From assembly GCA_041399205.1 (NCBI GenBank), contig JAWKTK010000021.1:62001-126000 (forward strand): 64,000 bases of DNA, written 5' to 3'. Under the pieces are notes generated by a model. The model did no database searches. It worked only from the letters and a program-made list of their open reading frames with translations, and had not been told where the DNA came from. The position numbers and the translations under genes were made by a program. This stretch comes from JAGQOZ01 sp041399205. Its GTDB lineage: Bacteria > Planctomycetota > Planctomycetia > Pirellulales > Pirellulaceae. Every line of letters begins with the position of its first letter. The stretch's first letter is position 1. Of the stretch, positions 26,734 through 36,700 are shown in pieces.

Positions 26734-28115
26734 AATGTCATCGCCGTTCGCACCGCCGTGAATGGTATCGTCTGCGGTACCGCCGAAGGCGGGTTGTCGT
26801 TTTCACTACCGACGTCGATGTTATTACCGCTGCCTATTGTTCGGTGCTTAATTCTCTGGATGACGCCCGCAATGGCTCGAAGTGTCCCCGCGTCACCAAT
26901 GACGATGTCTTCACCTTCGCTGGTGGTGATCGAATCATCGGCCGTGCCACCGATGACGGAATCGTTTCCAGCCGAGGACACGATCGTGTCATTACCGCCG
27001 ATGGCCGGATCGATGGTGGTGGCAACTTCCAGTAGGTCACTAGCATCTTTGGTGATGTCACCGTAATCGCCCAGAATCAGATCGTGGCCGGGGCCAGTGG
27101 TGATATCATCCGCCAGATCGCCGCCGACGACGGTGTTGTTGCCGTCATCGTCAGTGATGGTGTCTTGTCCGCCGCCCGTGGTGTAACCGGTGGTGAGAAT
27201 GTCGTTCGCTTGCGGCGAACCGTCGTGCCGGACGACCAGGCCGTGGTCACCGAGCAAAATGTCATCGCCGTTCGCACCGCCGTGAATGGTATCGTTCGCG
27301 GTACCGCCGAAGGCAATGTCGTTTTCACTACCGACGTCGATGTTGTCATTACCGCCGCCTGGTTGTTCGGTGCTTTCAATTCTCTGGATGACGCCCGCAA
27401 TGGCTCGAAGTGTCCCCGCGTCACCAATGACGATGTCTTCACCTTCGCTGGTGGTGATCAGATCGTCGGCCGTGCCACCGATGACGGAATCGTTTCCAGC
27501 GGCGGACACAATGGTGTCATTACCGCCTATGTGCGGATCGATGGTGGTAGCAACTTCCAGTAGGTCATTGGCGTCTTTGGTGATGTCACCATAATCGCCC
27601 AAAATCAGATCTTGTCCGGGTCCGGTGGTGATGTTGTCTTCCAAATCACCGCCGACGACGGTGTTGTTGCCGTCATCGTCGGTGATGATGTCTTGCCCGC
27701 CGCCCGTGGTGTAACCGGTGGTCAAAATGTCGTTCGCTAGAGGCGAACCGTCGTGCCGGACGACCAGGCCGTGATCACCCAGCAGAATGTCATCGCCATT
27801 CGCACCGCCGTGAATGGTGTCGTTCGCGGTACCGCCGAAGGCAATATCGTTTTCGCTACCAACGTCGATGTTGTCATTACCGCCGCCTAGTTGTTCGGTG
27901 CTTTCAATTCTCTGGATGACGCCCGCAATGGCTCGAAGTGTGCCCGCGTCGCCAATGACAATGTCTTCACCTTCGCTGGTGGTGATCAGATCGTCGGCCG
28001 TGCCGCCGATGACCGAGTCGTTTCCAGCGGCTGACAATGGTGTCATTGCTGCCGATGGCCGGATCGATGGTAGTGGCGACTTCCAACAGGTCATTCGCAT
28101 CTTTGGTGATGTCAC
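26553..28115 (-). pseudogene. Giant protein, frame-broken fragment of the 176-residue repeat array
   Basis: This 520-codon frame reads about three super-repeat units correctly (for example 'GGGNDNIDVGSENDIAFGG' and 'NDTIVSAAGNDSVIGGTADD'). It then slips out of frame near 26800, where a base surplus and losses occur ('VIQRIKHRTIGSGNN' replaces the usual 'VIQRIESTEQPGGGNDN'). Its first residues are also out of frame because of a deletion near 28030. It belongs to the giant gene and has no start signal of its own. Confidence 0.7.
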
Positions 28116-29183
28116 CGTAATCGCCCAGAATCAGACGCCGGGTCCGGTGGTGATGTCGTCTTCTAAGTCGCCGCCGACGACGGCATTGCTGCCGCCATCG
28201 TCGGTGATGATGTCTTGGCCGCCGCCTGTGGTGTAACCGGTGGTGAGGATGTCGGCCCGCTTGAGGCGAACCGTCGTGCCGGACGACTCAGGCCGTGATC
28301 ACCCAGCAGAATGTCATCGCCATTCGCACCGCCGTGAATGGTGTCGTTCGCGGTACCGCCGAAGGCAATATCGTTTTCGCTACCAACGTCGATGTTGTCA
28401 TTACCGCCGCCTGGTTGTTCGGTGCTTTCGACTCGTTGATCACTCCGGCCACCGCCGTCAACGTACCCGCGTCCTCGATGACGATGTCTTCACCTTCGCT
28501 CGTAGTGATCAGATCATCGGCCGTGCCGCCGATGACGGAATCGTTACCTTCACCTGACACAATGGTGTCATTGCCGCCGATGTGTGGATCGATGGTGGTG
28601 GCGACTTCCAGTAGGTCACTAGCGTCTTTGGTGATGTCACCGTAATCGCCCAAGATCAGATCGTGGCCAGGGCCGGTGATGTTGTCTTCCAAATCACCGC
28701 CAACGACGGCTGCTGCCGTCATCGACGGTGATGATGTCTTGGCCGCCGCCCGTGGTGTAACCGGTGGTCAAAATGTCATTCGCTTGCGGCGACCCGTCGT
28801 GCCGTACGACCAGGCCGTGGTCACCGAGCAAGATGTCATCGCCGTTCGCACCGCCGTGAATGGCCGTTCGCGGTACCGCCGAAGGCAATGTCGTTTTCGG
28901 TGCCGACGTCGATGTGGTCGTTGCCGCCGCCTGGTTGTTCAGCAGGCACTCTTCGACGCGTTGATCACGCCGGCCACGGCCGTCAACGTGCCGGCGTCAC
29001 CGATAACGATGTCTTCACCTTCGCTGGTGTTGATCGGATCATCGGCCGTGCCACCGATGACGGAATCGTTTCCAGCCGCGGACACAATGGTGTCATTGCC
29101 GCCGTGATGGCCAGGATCGATGGTGGTAGCGACTTCCAGTAGGTCACTAGCGTCTTTGGTGATGTCACCGTAATCGCCCAGAA
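28116..29183 (-). pseudogene. Heavily corrupted repeat units of the giant gene
   Basis: About two super-repeat units in which no frame stays open for a whole unit. Pieces are readable at 28288-28722, 28694-28888 and 28939-29232. Compared with flanking copies there are many small insertions, deletions and substitutions (near 28130, 28180, 28260, 28285, 28435, 28675, 28710, 28865, 28945, 28970 and 29105). The error density resembles an unpolished read more than ordinary gene decay, because adjacent unique sequence is cleaner. Confidence 0.65.
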
Positions 29184-31772
29184 TCAGATCTTGTCCAGGG
29201 CCGGTGGTGATGTCGTCTTCAACCACCGCCAACGACGGCAGCTGCTGCCGTCATCGTCGGTGATGATGTCTTGGCCGCCGCCCGTGGTGTAACCGGTGGT
29301 GAGAATGTCATTCGCTTGAGGCGACCTGTCGTGTCGGACGACCAGGCCGTGATCACCGAGCAAAATGTCATCGCCGTTCGCACCGCCATGGATGGTGTCA
29401 GCGGTACCGCCGAGTGCAATGTCGTTTTCGCTACCGACGTCAATGCCGTCGTTGCCGCCGCCCGCTTGTTCGGTGCTGACTGTTGGATCACCTCCGGCCA
29501 CGGCCGTCAACGTACTCGCGTCCCCGATGACGTCTTCACCTTTCGCTCGTAGCGATCGAACTGTCGGCTGTGCCGCCGATGACCGAGCCGTTTCCGCGCG
29601 CCGGACACTGGTGCCATTACTGCCTATGTGCGGATCGATGGTGGTAGCAACTTCCAACAAATCATTGGTGTCTTTGGTGATGTCACCGTAATCGCCTAGA
29701 ATCAGATCGTGGCCGGGGCCAGTGGTGATGTTGTCTTCCAAATCACCGCCAACGACGGTGTTGTTGCCGTCGGCGTCGGTGATGGTGTCCATGCCTCCGC
29801 CTGTGGTGTAACCGGTGGTGACGATGTCATTCGCTTGAGGCGAACCGTCGTGTCGGACGACCAAGCCGTGGTCACCGAGCAAAATGTCATCGCCATTCGC
29901 ACCGCCATGGATCGTGTCGTTCGCGGTTCCGCCGAAGGCAATATCGTCTTCGCTACCGACGTCGATGTTGTCATTACCGCCGCCTACTTGTTCGGTACTT
30001 TCGACGCGGTGGATCACTCCGGCCGCCGCCGTCAACGTACCCGCGTCACCAATGACAATGTCTTCACCTTCGCTGGTAGTGATCAGATCGTCGGCCGTGC
30101 CGCCGATGACGGAGTCGTTTCCAGCGGCGGACACAATGGTGTCATTGCCGCCGATGGCCGGATCGATGGTGGTGGCGACTTCCAGTAGGTCACTAGCGTC
30201 TTTGGTGATGTCACCGTAATCGCCCAGAATCAGATCGTGGCCGGGCCCAGTGGTGATGTCGTCTTCTAAGTCGCCGCCGACGACGGTGTTGTTGCCGTCA
30301 TCGTCAGTGATGATGTCTTGGCCGCCACCCGTGGTGTAACCGGTGGTCAAAATGTCATTCGCCAGATCGGTTCCATCGTGCCGCACGACTAAACCGTGAT
30401 CACCCAGGAGAATGTCATCGCCCGCCGTGCCGCCGATAATGGTGTCGTTGGCGGTTCCACCGAGCACAATGTCATTTTCCGTGCCGGCGTCGATATAGTC
30501 ATTACCGCCGCCCGGTTGTTCAGTGCTTTCGATTCTCTGGATAACGCCCGCGATGGCTCGAAGTGTCCCCGCGTCGCCAATGGCAATGTCTTCTCCTTGA
30601 GACGAATTGATCGAATCATTGGCCGTACCACCGATGATCGAATCGGCTCCTTCGCCCGACGCGATGGTGTCGTTACCGCCGATGCTGGGTTCGATGGTTG
30701 TGGCGACTTCCAGCAAATCATTCGCATCTTTGGTTATATCACCGTAATCGCCCAGGATCAGATCTTGACCAGGCCCAGTGGTGACGTCGTCTTGCAGATC
30801 GCCGCCGATGACGGTGTTGTTGCCGTCGTCGTCGGTGATGATGTCCATGCCTCCGCCCGTGGTGTAACCGGTGGTCAAAATGTCATTCGCTTGGTTCGAA
30901 CCGTCGTGTCGGACGACTAAACCGTGGTCACCGAGCAAAATGTCATCGCCATTCGCACCGCCATGAATGGTGTCGTTGGCGGTTCCGCCGAAAGCAATGT
31001 CGTTTTCGCTACCGACGTCAATGTTGTCATTACCGCCGCCTGGTTGTTGGGTGCTTTCAACTCGTTGGATCACTCCGCTGATTGCGATAATCACGCCCGC
31101 ATCGCCGACTACCACGTCATTTTCGCTACCGGACTGGACGAAATCGTTTGCCGTTCCGGCCAGGATCGCATCTGGGCCGGATCCGGATAGAATGCTGTCG
31201 TCGCCTCCATCGGTAAACAGTACCGATTCGATGCGGTTGATACGGTTCGACCCATCTAGTCGTACGTCGGCTAAGTCGCCCGCAATCCAGTCGTCGTTGA
31301 CGCCGCCTTGGATGGTATCGTTACCGATGCCGCCGAGAATCAGATTCGAACCGGCCATTGCCACAATGTTGTCAGCGCCGCCGGCGACATCCAGGCCGGT
31401 GGATAGAACGGAATTCGCATCGGCCGAGCCATCGTTCGCAACAACAATCGCGGAATCGCCGATCAGGATGTCGAAGGAACCGTCGCTGCCGGAATCGAGC
31501 GAATCGGCTGCGGCACCTCCTAGCAACGTGTCACTGCCGTCATTGCCGAATAGTGAATCGGTGCCGCCCAGATTCGTTTGCGTCGAAGTGGTTCGCAAGA
31601 TAATTCCGCCAGTGGAGATGACGGTGGCAAAGTCACCTACCAGCATGTCGTGGCCGGCATCACCCGAGATCTGATCGTTCGCGTCGGCACCCAACAAGAC
31701 GTCATCGTTATTGCCACCGAAAATGGTGTCATTACCGCCATCGGTCGATGCGGCGGACGTGACCGAATCCAC
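29184..31772 (-). CDS. Giant protein fragment: RTX-like units leading into the 176-residue array
   Basis: An 862-codon frame. It starts in RTX-like sequence ('GGNDTIFGGNNDDVLLGADA', 'GNDGSDTLLGGAAADSLD'), including the most diverged first super-repeat unit ('SNLILGGIGNDTIQGG', 'LADVRLDGSNRINRIES'). It then runs through four well-kept 176-residue units. The last 180 codons contain compensating slips ('SNGTSVRRAETARSSAAQPT') before the frame closes at 29184. The RTX turns of the form GGxGxDxLx bind Ca2+ in known RTX proteins and stiffen secreted, type I-exported polypeptides. The exporter is not in this window. Confidence 0.75.
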   Translation of the reverse strand: MDSVTSAASTDGGNDTIFGGNNDDVLLGADANDQISGDAGHDMLVGDFATVISTGGIILRTTSTQTNLGGTDSLFGNDGSDTLLGGAAADSLDSGSDGSFDILIGDSAIVVANDGSADANSVLSTGLDVAGGADNIVAMAGSNLILGGIGNDTIQGGVNDDWIAGDLADVRLDGSNRINRIESVLFTDGGDDSILSGSGPDAILAGTANDFVQSGSENDVVVGDAGVIIAISGVIQRVESTQQPGGGNDNIDVGSENDIAFGGTANDTIHGGANGDDILLGDHGLVVRHDGSNQANDILTTGYTTGGGMDIITDDDGNNTVIGGDLQDDVTTGPGQDLILGDYGDITKDANDLLEVATTIEPSIGGNDTIASGEGADSIIGGTANDSINSSQGEDIAIGDAGTLRAIAGVIQRIESTEQPGGGNDYIDAGTENDIVLGGTANDTIIGGTAGDDILLGDHGLVVRHDGTDLANDILTTGYTTGGGQDIITDDDGNNTVVGGDLEDDITTGPGHDLILGDYGDITKDASDLLEVATTIDPAIGGNDTIVSAAGNDSVIGGTADDLITTSEGEDIVIGDAGTLTAAAGVIHRVESTEQVGGGNDNIDVGSEDDIAFGGTANDTIHGGANGDDILLGDHGLVVRHDGSPQANDIVTTGYTTGGGMDTITDADGNNTVVGGDLEDNITTGPGHDLILGDYGDITKDTNDLLEVATTIDPHIGSNGTSVRRAETARSSAAQPTVRSLRAKGEDVIGDASTLTAVAGGDPTVSTEQAGGGNDGIDVGSENDIALGGTADTIHGGANGDDILLGDHGLVVRHDRSPQANDILTTGYTTGGGQDIITDDDGSSCRRWRWLKTTSPPALDKI

Positions 31773-33293
31773 TGGCGACTGGCCGAACGAACCACCGTCG
31801 CGTCGTCGCCCACAATGGTGTCGTTGCCGTCACTACCTTGTAGCGAATCGGTGCTCCCTCCGCCCAAAATCACATCCACCTGGGTCATTGCCGTCAATCG
31901 AATCCGCTCCGGCTCCGGAATTGGCTACCGTGGCAAACGTCGTACCCGACTGAGTTCCGCTGTCACCGATCAACACGTCGTCTCCAGAACTTCCGACGAT
32001 GGTGTCGTCACCGGCATCGCCGTAGACTACGTCGTGGCCGGCACCCGCGTTGATGGAATCGTTGTGGAAAGCACCACCGTAGATGGTGTCTTGATCTTCG
32101 TCGCCAAAGATCAAGTTTGCGTCTTCGTCACCCCAAATCGAATCGTCTCCGGCATGCCCGTAAATCGTATCCTCGCCCGCGTGGCCGTTGATGGAATCGT
32201 GTCCGTTGCCGCCTTCGATGTAGTCGTTGCCGAGGTTTCCTAGAATGGTGTCGTTACCATCTTCACCGTAGATCGAATCGTTGTTCCGTCACCATGGATG
32301 ATGTCATCGCCGCTACTGCCTCAGATGAATCATTGCTCGCGTGGCCGTAGATGGAATCGTCAGTTTCGTGGCCGTAGATCGAATGCGTCCGCTGCCGCCT
32401 TCGATGTAGTCGTTGCCGAGGTTTCCAGAATGGTGTCGCTACTACCTTCACCGTAGATCGAATCGTTGTCTTCGTCACCATGGATCGTGTCATCGCCGCC
32501 ACTGCCCCAGATGGACCACAATGTGGCCGAGAGATGGAATCGTTGCCTTCTGTGGCCGATGATCGAATCGTGTCCGTTGCCGCCTTCGATGTAGTCGCCG
32601 AGGTTTCCATGGTGTCGTTGCCATCTTCACCGTAGATCGAATCGTCGTCTTCGTCACCATGGATGACAGGCGTCATCGCCGCTGCTGCCCCAAATGGAAC
32701 TGTATTGCTGGCGTGGCCGTAGATGGAATCGTTGCCTTCGTGGCCGATGATCGAATCGTGTCCGTTGCCGCCTCGATGTAGTCGTTGCCGAGGTTTCCTA
32801 GAATGGTGTCGTTGCCGTCTTCCCCTGTAGATCGAATCGTTGGGTCTTCGTCACCGTGAATGATGTCGTCGCCACTGCTGCCCCAGATGGAATCGCCGGC
32901 GTGGCCATAGATGGAATCGTTGCTTCGTGGCCGATGATCGAATCGTGTCCGGCGTTCCCTTCGATATAGTCGTTGCCGAGGTTCCTGGATGCGGTGTCGT
33001 TGCCGTCTTCGCCATATAGATCGAACGTTGTTCGCTTCTACCATGGATGGTGTCATCGCCGCTACTGCCCGGTGATGGAACGTCATTGTCGCGTGGCCGT
33101 AGATGGAATCGTTGCCTTCGTGGCCGATGATCAACCGTGTCCGGCGTTCCTGACGTAGTCGCAAGCGAGGTTCCCTTGGATGGTGTCGTTGCCGTCTTCC
33201 CCGTAGATGGTGTCGTTGTCTTCATTGCCCTGAATTGCATCGTCGCCGGTGCCGCCCCAAATGGTATCACTACCGGCCCGAGCAGAAATGACA
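31773..33293 (-). pseudogene. Corrupted 63-residue RTX super-repeats of the giant gene
   Basis: Short pieces in changing frames (31833-32114, 32263-32676, 32673-33164, 32851-33321) show 'GNDSIYGHAxNDSIWGSSGD', 'DTIHGDEDNDSIYGEDGND' and 'GNLGNDYIEGG' in order, but each is broken after 40-100 codons. The region follows fragment 33294-40853 and continues into the fragment that starts at 31772. Single-base gains and losses are frequent, many in short runs ('gttcctt' for 'gtttcctt', 'ggtgtgtcg' for 'ggtgtcg'). Confidence 0.65.
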
Positions 33294-33730
33294 TCATTCC
33301 CCGCGTTTCCTTGGATGGCATCGTTGCCTAGGTTCCTTGGATGGTGTGTCGTTGCCGTCTTCCCCGTAGATCGAATCGTTGTCTTCGTCACCATGGATGG
33401 TGTCATCGCCGCTACTGCCCCAAATCGAATCGTTGCCTGCGTGGCCGAAGATGGAATCGTTCCCTTCGTGGCCGATGATCGAATCGTTCCCGCTGCCTCC
33501 TTCGATGGAATCGTTACCCAGATTTCCGTGGATCGTGTCGGCGCCGTCTTCTCCGTAAATGGTGTCGTTGTCTTCGTTTCCATGCAGAATATCATCGCCG
33601 CTGCTGCCCCAGATGGTGTCCGCACCACTGTGCCCGTAAATGGTGTCGTTCCCTTCGTGACCGGTCAGATGATCATTTCCACTGCCTCCTTCAATGGAAT
33701 CGTTACCCAGATTTCCTTGGATGGTATCGT
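32260..33730 (-). repeat. 189-bp (63-residue, seven-nonapeptide) RTX super-repeat array
   Basis: The intact units at 33381 and 33570 (marker 'gtcttcgt') are spaced exactly 189 bases, that is seven nine-residue RTX turns. Going left, the same marker or its variant lies at 33218, about 33030, 32844, 32647, 32468 and about 32281, with spacings of 163, 188, 186, 197, 179 and about 187. Deviations that are not multiples of three destroy the frame. One unit seems to have lost about 26 bases. Confidence 0.85.
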
Positions 33731-36700
33731 CGCCATCTTGGCCGAACAGGCGGTCGTTATCTTCGTTGCCTTGCAGGAAGTCGTTGCCGATATCGCCCCA
33801 CAGTTGGTCGTCACCTGCTTGTCCGAATAGCGAATCGTTGCCTGAATGTCCGTACAGTGAATCGTTTCCGCTACCTCCTTCTAGCGAATCATCGCCGCTG
33901 CTGCCGGACAACGTGTCGGCGCCGTCGTTGCCAAACAGGCGGTCGTTGCCAGAATCTCCACTGAGCGAATCATTGCCGGCTTGACCGTACAGAGTGTCAT
34001 CGTGTTCGTCGCCGCTGAGCGTGTCGTCGCCGTCGCCGCCATCAAGCATGTCGCTGCCCAAACGGCCTCGGAGCGTATCGTTCCCGCCTTCGCCATACAG
34101 CGAATCATTCCCGTCCGCACCGTCCAGAACGTCGTTTTCCGTACCACCGTACAAAACGTCATTCCCTAGTTCGCCCGATAGCGTATCAGCACCGGCGTCT
34201 CCGTACAGCGAATCGTCGTCATTGCCGCCGTACAGAGCGTCGTTGTCATTACCGCCGTACAACGTGTCGTTGCCATTTCCGCCGTAGGCCGTGTCTACAT
34301 GGTTGTCACCGAACAGCTGGTCGTTGCCGTCTTCGCCGTGCAGCGAATCGTTGTTGTCACCGCCTCGAAGAACATCATTCCCGGACGAACCATACAGAGC
34401 GTCGTCGCCGGCGTCACCGTGCAGTTCGTCGTCGTGGTTTTCGCCCACCAGTGTGTCGTTCCCCGAACCGCCTCGGAGCGTATCGTTGCCGTCACCGCCT
34501 AGCAGCGAATCGTTATCATTTTCGCCTTCCAGCGTATCGTTGCCGCCAAAGCCCTTTAGCGTGTCGTTGCCGGCGCCCCCTTTGAGTGTGTCGGCGCCCG
34601 AACCACCTTCCAGTACATCGTTGCCGCCGTCGCCCGATAGAGTCAGCGCGGCGGAAGTGGCACCATCGGCGCGTAGTTGATCATTGCCGTTGCCACCTTC
34701 CAGCGTGGTGGCAATCTTGACGCCCACCAAGCTGATGGAATCGTCTGCTTCGCCACCCTTGGCCAAGATACTGGAAACGTTGCTGAACGATTGGACGTAT
34801 CCAAACGCGCTCACTTCGATCGTGCCTGTATTCCCATCGCCGCTGGCCTGCCGGACGGTGAAAACTTCCGAACCATCTGACTTATTCGAAACTCCTCGGC
34901 GATAAGCATCCGGGCCCATATTCAATATCAGCTTGCCACTTTCCACTCGAGCCAACATGGGATTGGGCGGCGTCTGAGTGGTATCGATTTCAAAGAATGT
35001 GGTTGGACCCCAGCTGGCATCAAACACATCTTCCCAGCGACCGGATGGGTACCAGAAATACGGAATGCCCCACTTGGACTTGTGATGCCAATTGGCAAAC
35101 GGGTTCCAGACGTCGACGCCCACGTTCGCTCCACCGCTGAGCTTGGCCTTCAGGTTCAAGGAAGACAGCAAGCCTTGATTGGCAATTTCGGACGGCCGCA
35201 GCTTGCCGTCGTTGTTTGGATCGTTCAGATCCAGCGAACCGCTGAAGCTCATATTGCCGCCCAAGACGGCTCGCAGCAACGCCAAGCTCACTCCGCCTTG
35301 CACTTCGATACTGCCGCGAATATCAATCTCTTTGACGTCGTCGCCCGTGCCGTTCGAATTGTATCGATCGCTGACATAAAAGCCGTCAAAGATGGCGCCA
35401 AAATTTTGCATGCCGCTGTTTACAAAGGTGCGGAAGCCCGTGGTGTCGTAGCCAAAGCCAAAGTGTGCATCAATGTCAAAGCCGCCACGCAAGTAAAGGC
35501 TGGCACTGATGGGCAAATCCACTCCCACCACATCTTCCAGATCAAAGCCGACGTCAATTTGGAAGCCGATATCTAGTCGAGGCGTATCGAAGGTGAACAG
35601 TTCGATGTCTTTGCCCGTGATCAACTGGAACGCCGCCATGGGATTGGTCAGCAGCGGGAAGGCAAAACCGCTGTTCGCGTCTTTCAACGCGTTCAGCATC
35701 GCGCTGAGCTTTGGTTTGTTCAGGTTCAGCGCGTTCTGCATCGGATCTTGTGCCGTACCTGACGAATTGGGCGATGCTCCGGCAGACAGCGGATCGCTTA
35801 ATGTGAAACTGCCGAGAGGGATGATGACCTGAGTCTGACCGTTCAATTCGGTCACCGCTTCGGAGACTTTGTTGATGACGTTGGCAACGCCTGAAATTCG
35901 CGACAAGAACTGAGCCACATTGTAGAAGTGGCCTCGTACGGGTCCCGTGCTGAAGTTACCGTTGCCCAGTTTGTCGCCCAGATTCAACAACGAAACATCT
36001 TCGCCGGCAATTTCGGACAAGCCTGGAATACGAGCGCCCAAGGCATCCAGCAGTGGTCGAACCGGATCGATGACGTTGTTGACTTCGGTAATGACAGGGC
36101 TCAGGAATTGCGAAACGAAGGCACCCACATCGAGTTCGACATTGTTCACAGCAAACGTCGGTGCGTTGGGCGCGCCGGTTTCGCTGGTCGGCGACCAGAC
36201 CCAACCTAACGAGACGTCAGCGTACAGTCGAGGCATCCCGCTGATGCCCGCGGTGCCAAATTCCGTATCCAGGTTTAAGTTCAAATTCACGTTGGCTTTG
36301 GGGACAAAGAACTGGAAGTTGCCTTGGGACAGTTCTGTAAAGGTGAGCTTGCCGTCGTCGTTGGGGTCGGCCACGTCCACTCCCACGCTTCCGGAAATGC
36401 CGTTGGATTGGCCGCTGATCAAGCGAGCTTTCGCTTCCAAGAAACCGAGCGATCCGGTGGCCCATGGTTCGCTGGCATTGGTCGGCGAAGTCATGTTGAC
36501 GCTGATGCCGACGTTCAGTTCCTTTTCGCTGGACGAATCGAAGAAGAAGCCGTCGTCTTCGGTCACGCCAAAGCCCATGGCCAGTGACCAACCAAGATCG
36601 AATTGCAGTCCACCGTTCAATTCCAGACCGAGTGGAAAGCCAGGCAGTCCTAGATCAAAGTCAAAATCTGTGGGCAACGCCACGGACGCCAAGCCTTGTC

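Larger units (their letters stand above)
25500..31700 (-). repeat. 528-bp (176-residue) tandem super-repeat, about 12 copies
   Basis: The marker 'gtgttgttgcc' (encoding NNT of 'DGNNTVVGGD') and its variants fall at 25553, 26081, 26609, 27133, 27661, 28183, 28709, 29239, 29758, 30286, 30814 and about 31342. Spacing is exactly 528 bases in the intact outer copies. In the inner ones it is about 524, 522, 526, 530 and 519. Each unit encodes several degenerate RTX turns. Outer copies are more diverged than inner ones, as expected from unequal exchange. Confidence 0.9.

Noticed and set aside
24970..31674. Long plus-strand frames opposite the giant gene
   Set aside because: They are rich in Val/Ala/Ser with odd periodic composition, have no start signals or domains, and arise because the Gly/Asp-rich repeats leave antisense frames open. 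The minus strand shows clear RTX motifs.
25500..33730. Possible CRISPR-like array because of regular tandem repetition
   Set aside because: Repeat periods of 528 and 189 bases are multiples of three and code for RTX repeats. There are no short repeats with unique spacers and no cas genes.
33249..34880. Plus-strand frames over the RTX nonapeptides
   Set aside because: Ser/Pro-rich periodic translations are the antisense of GGxGxDxLx repeats; no independent evidence of coding.
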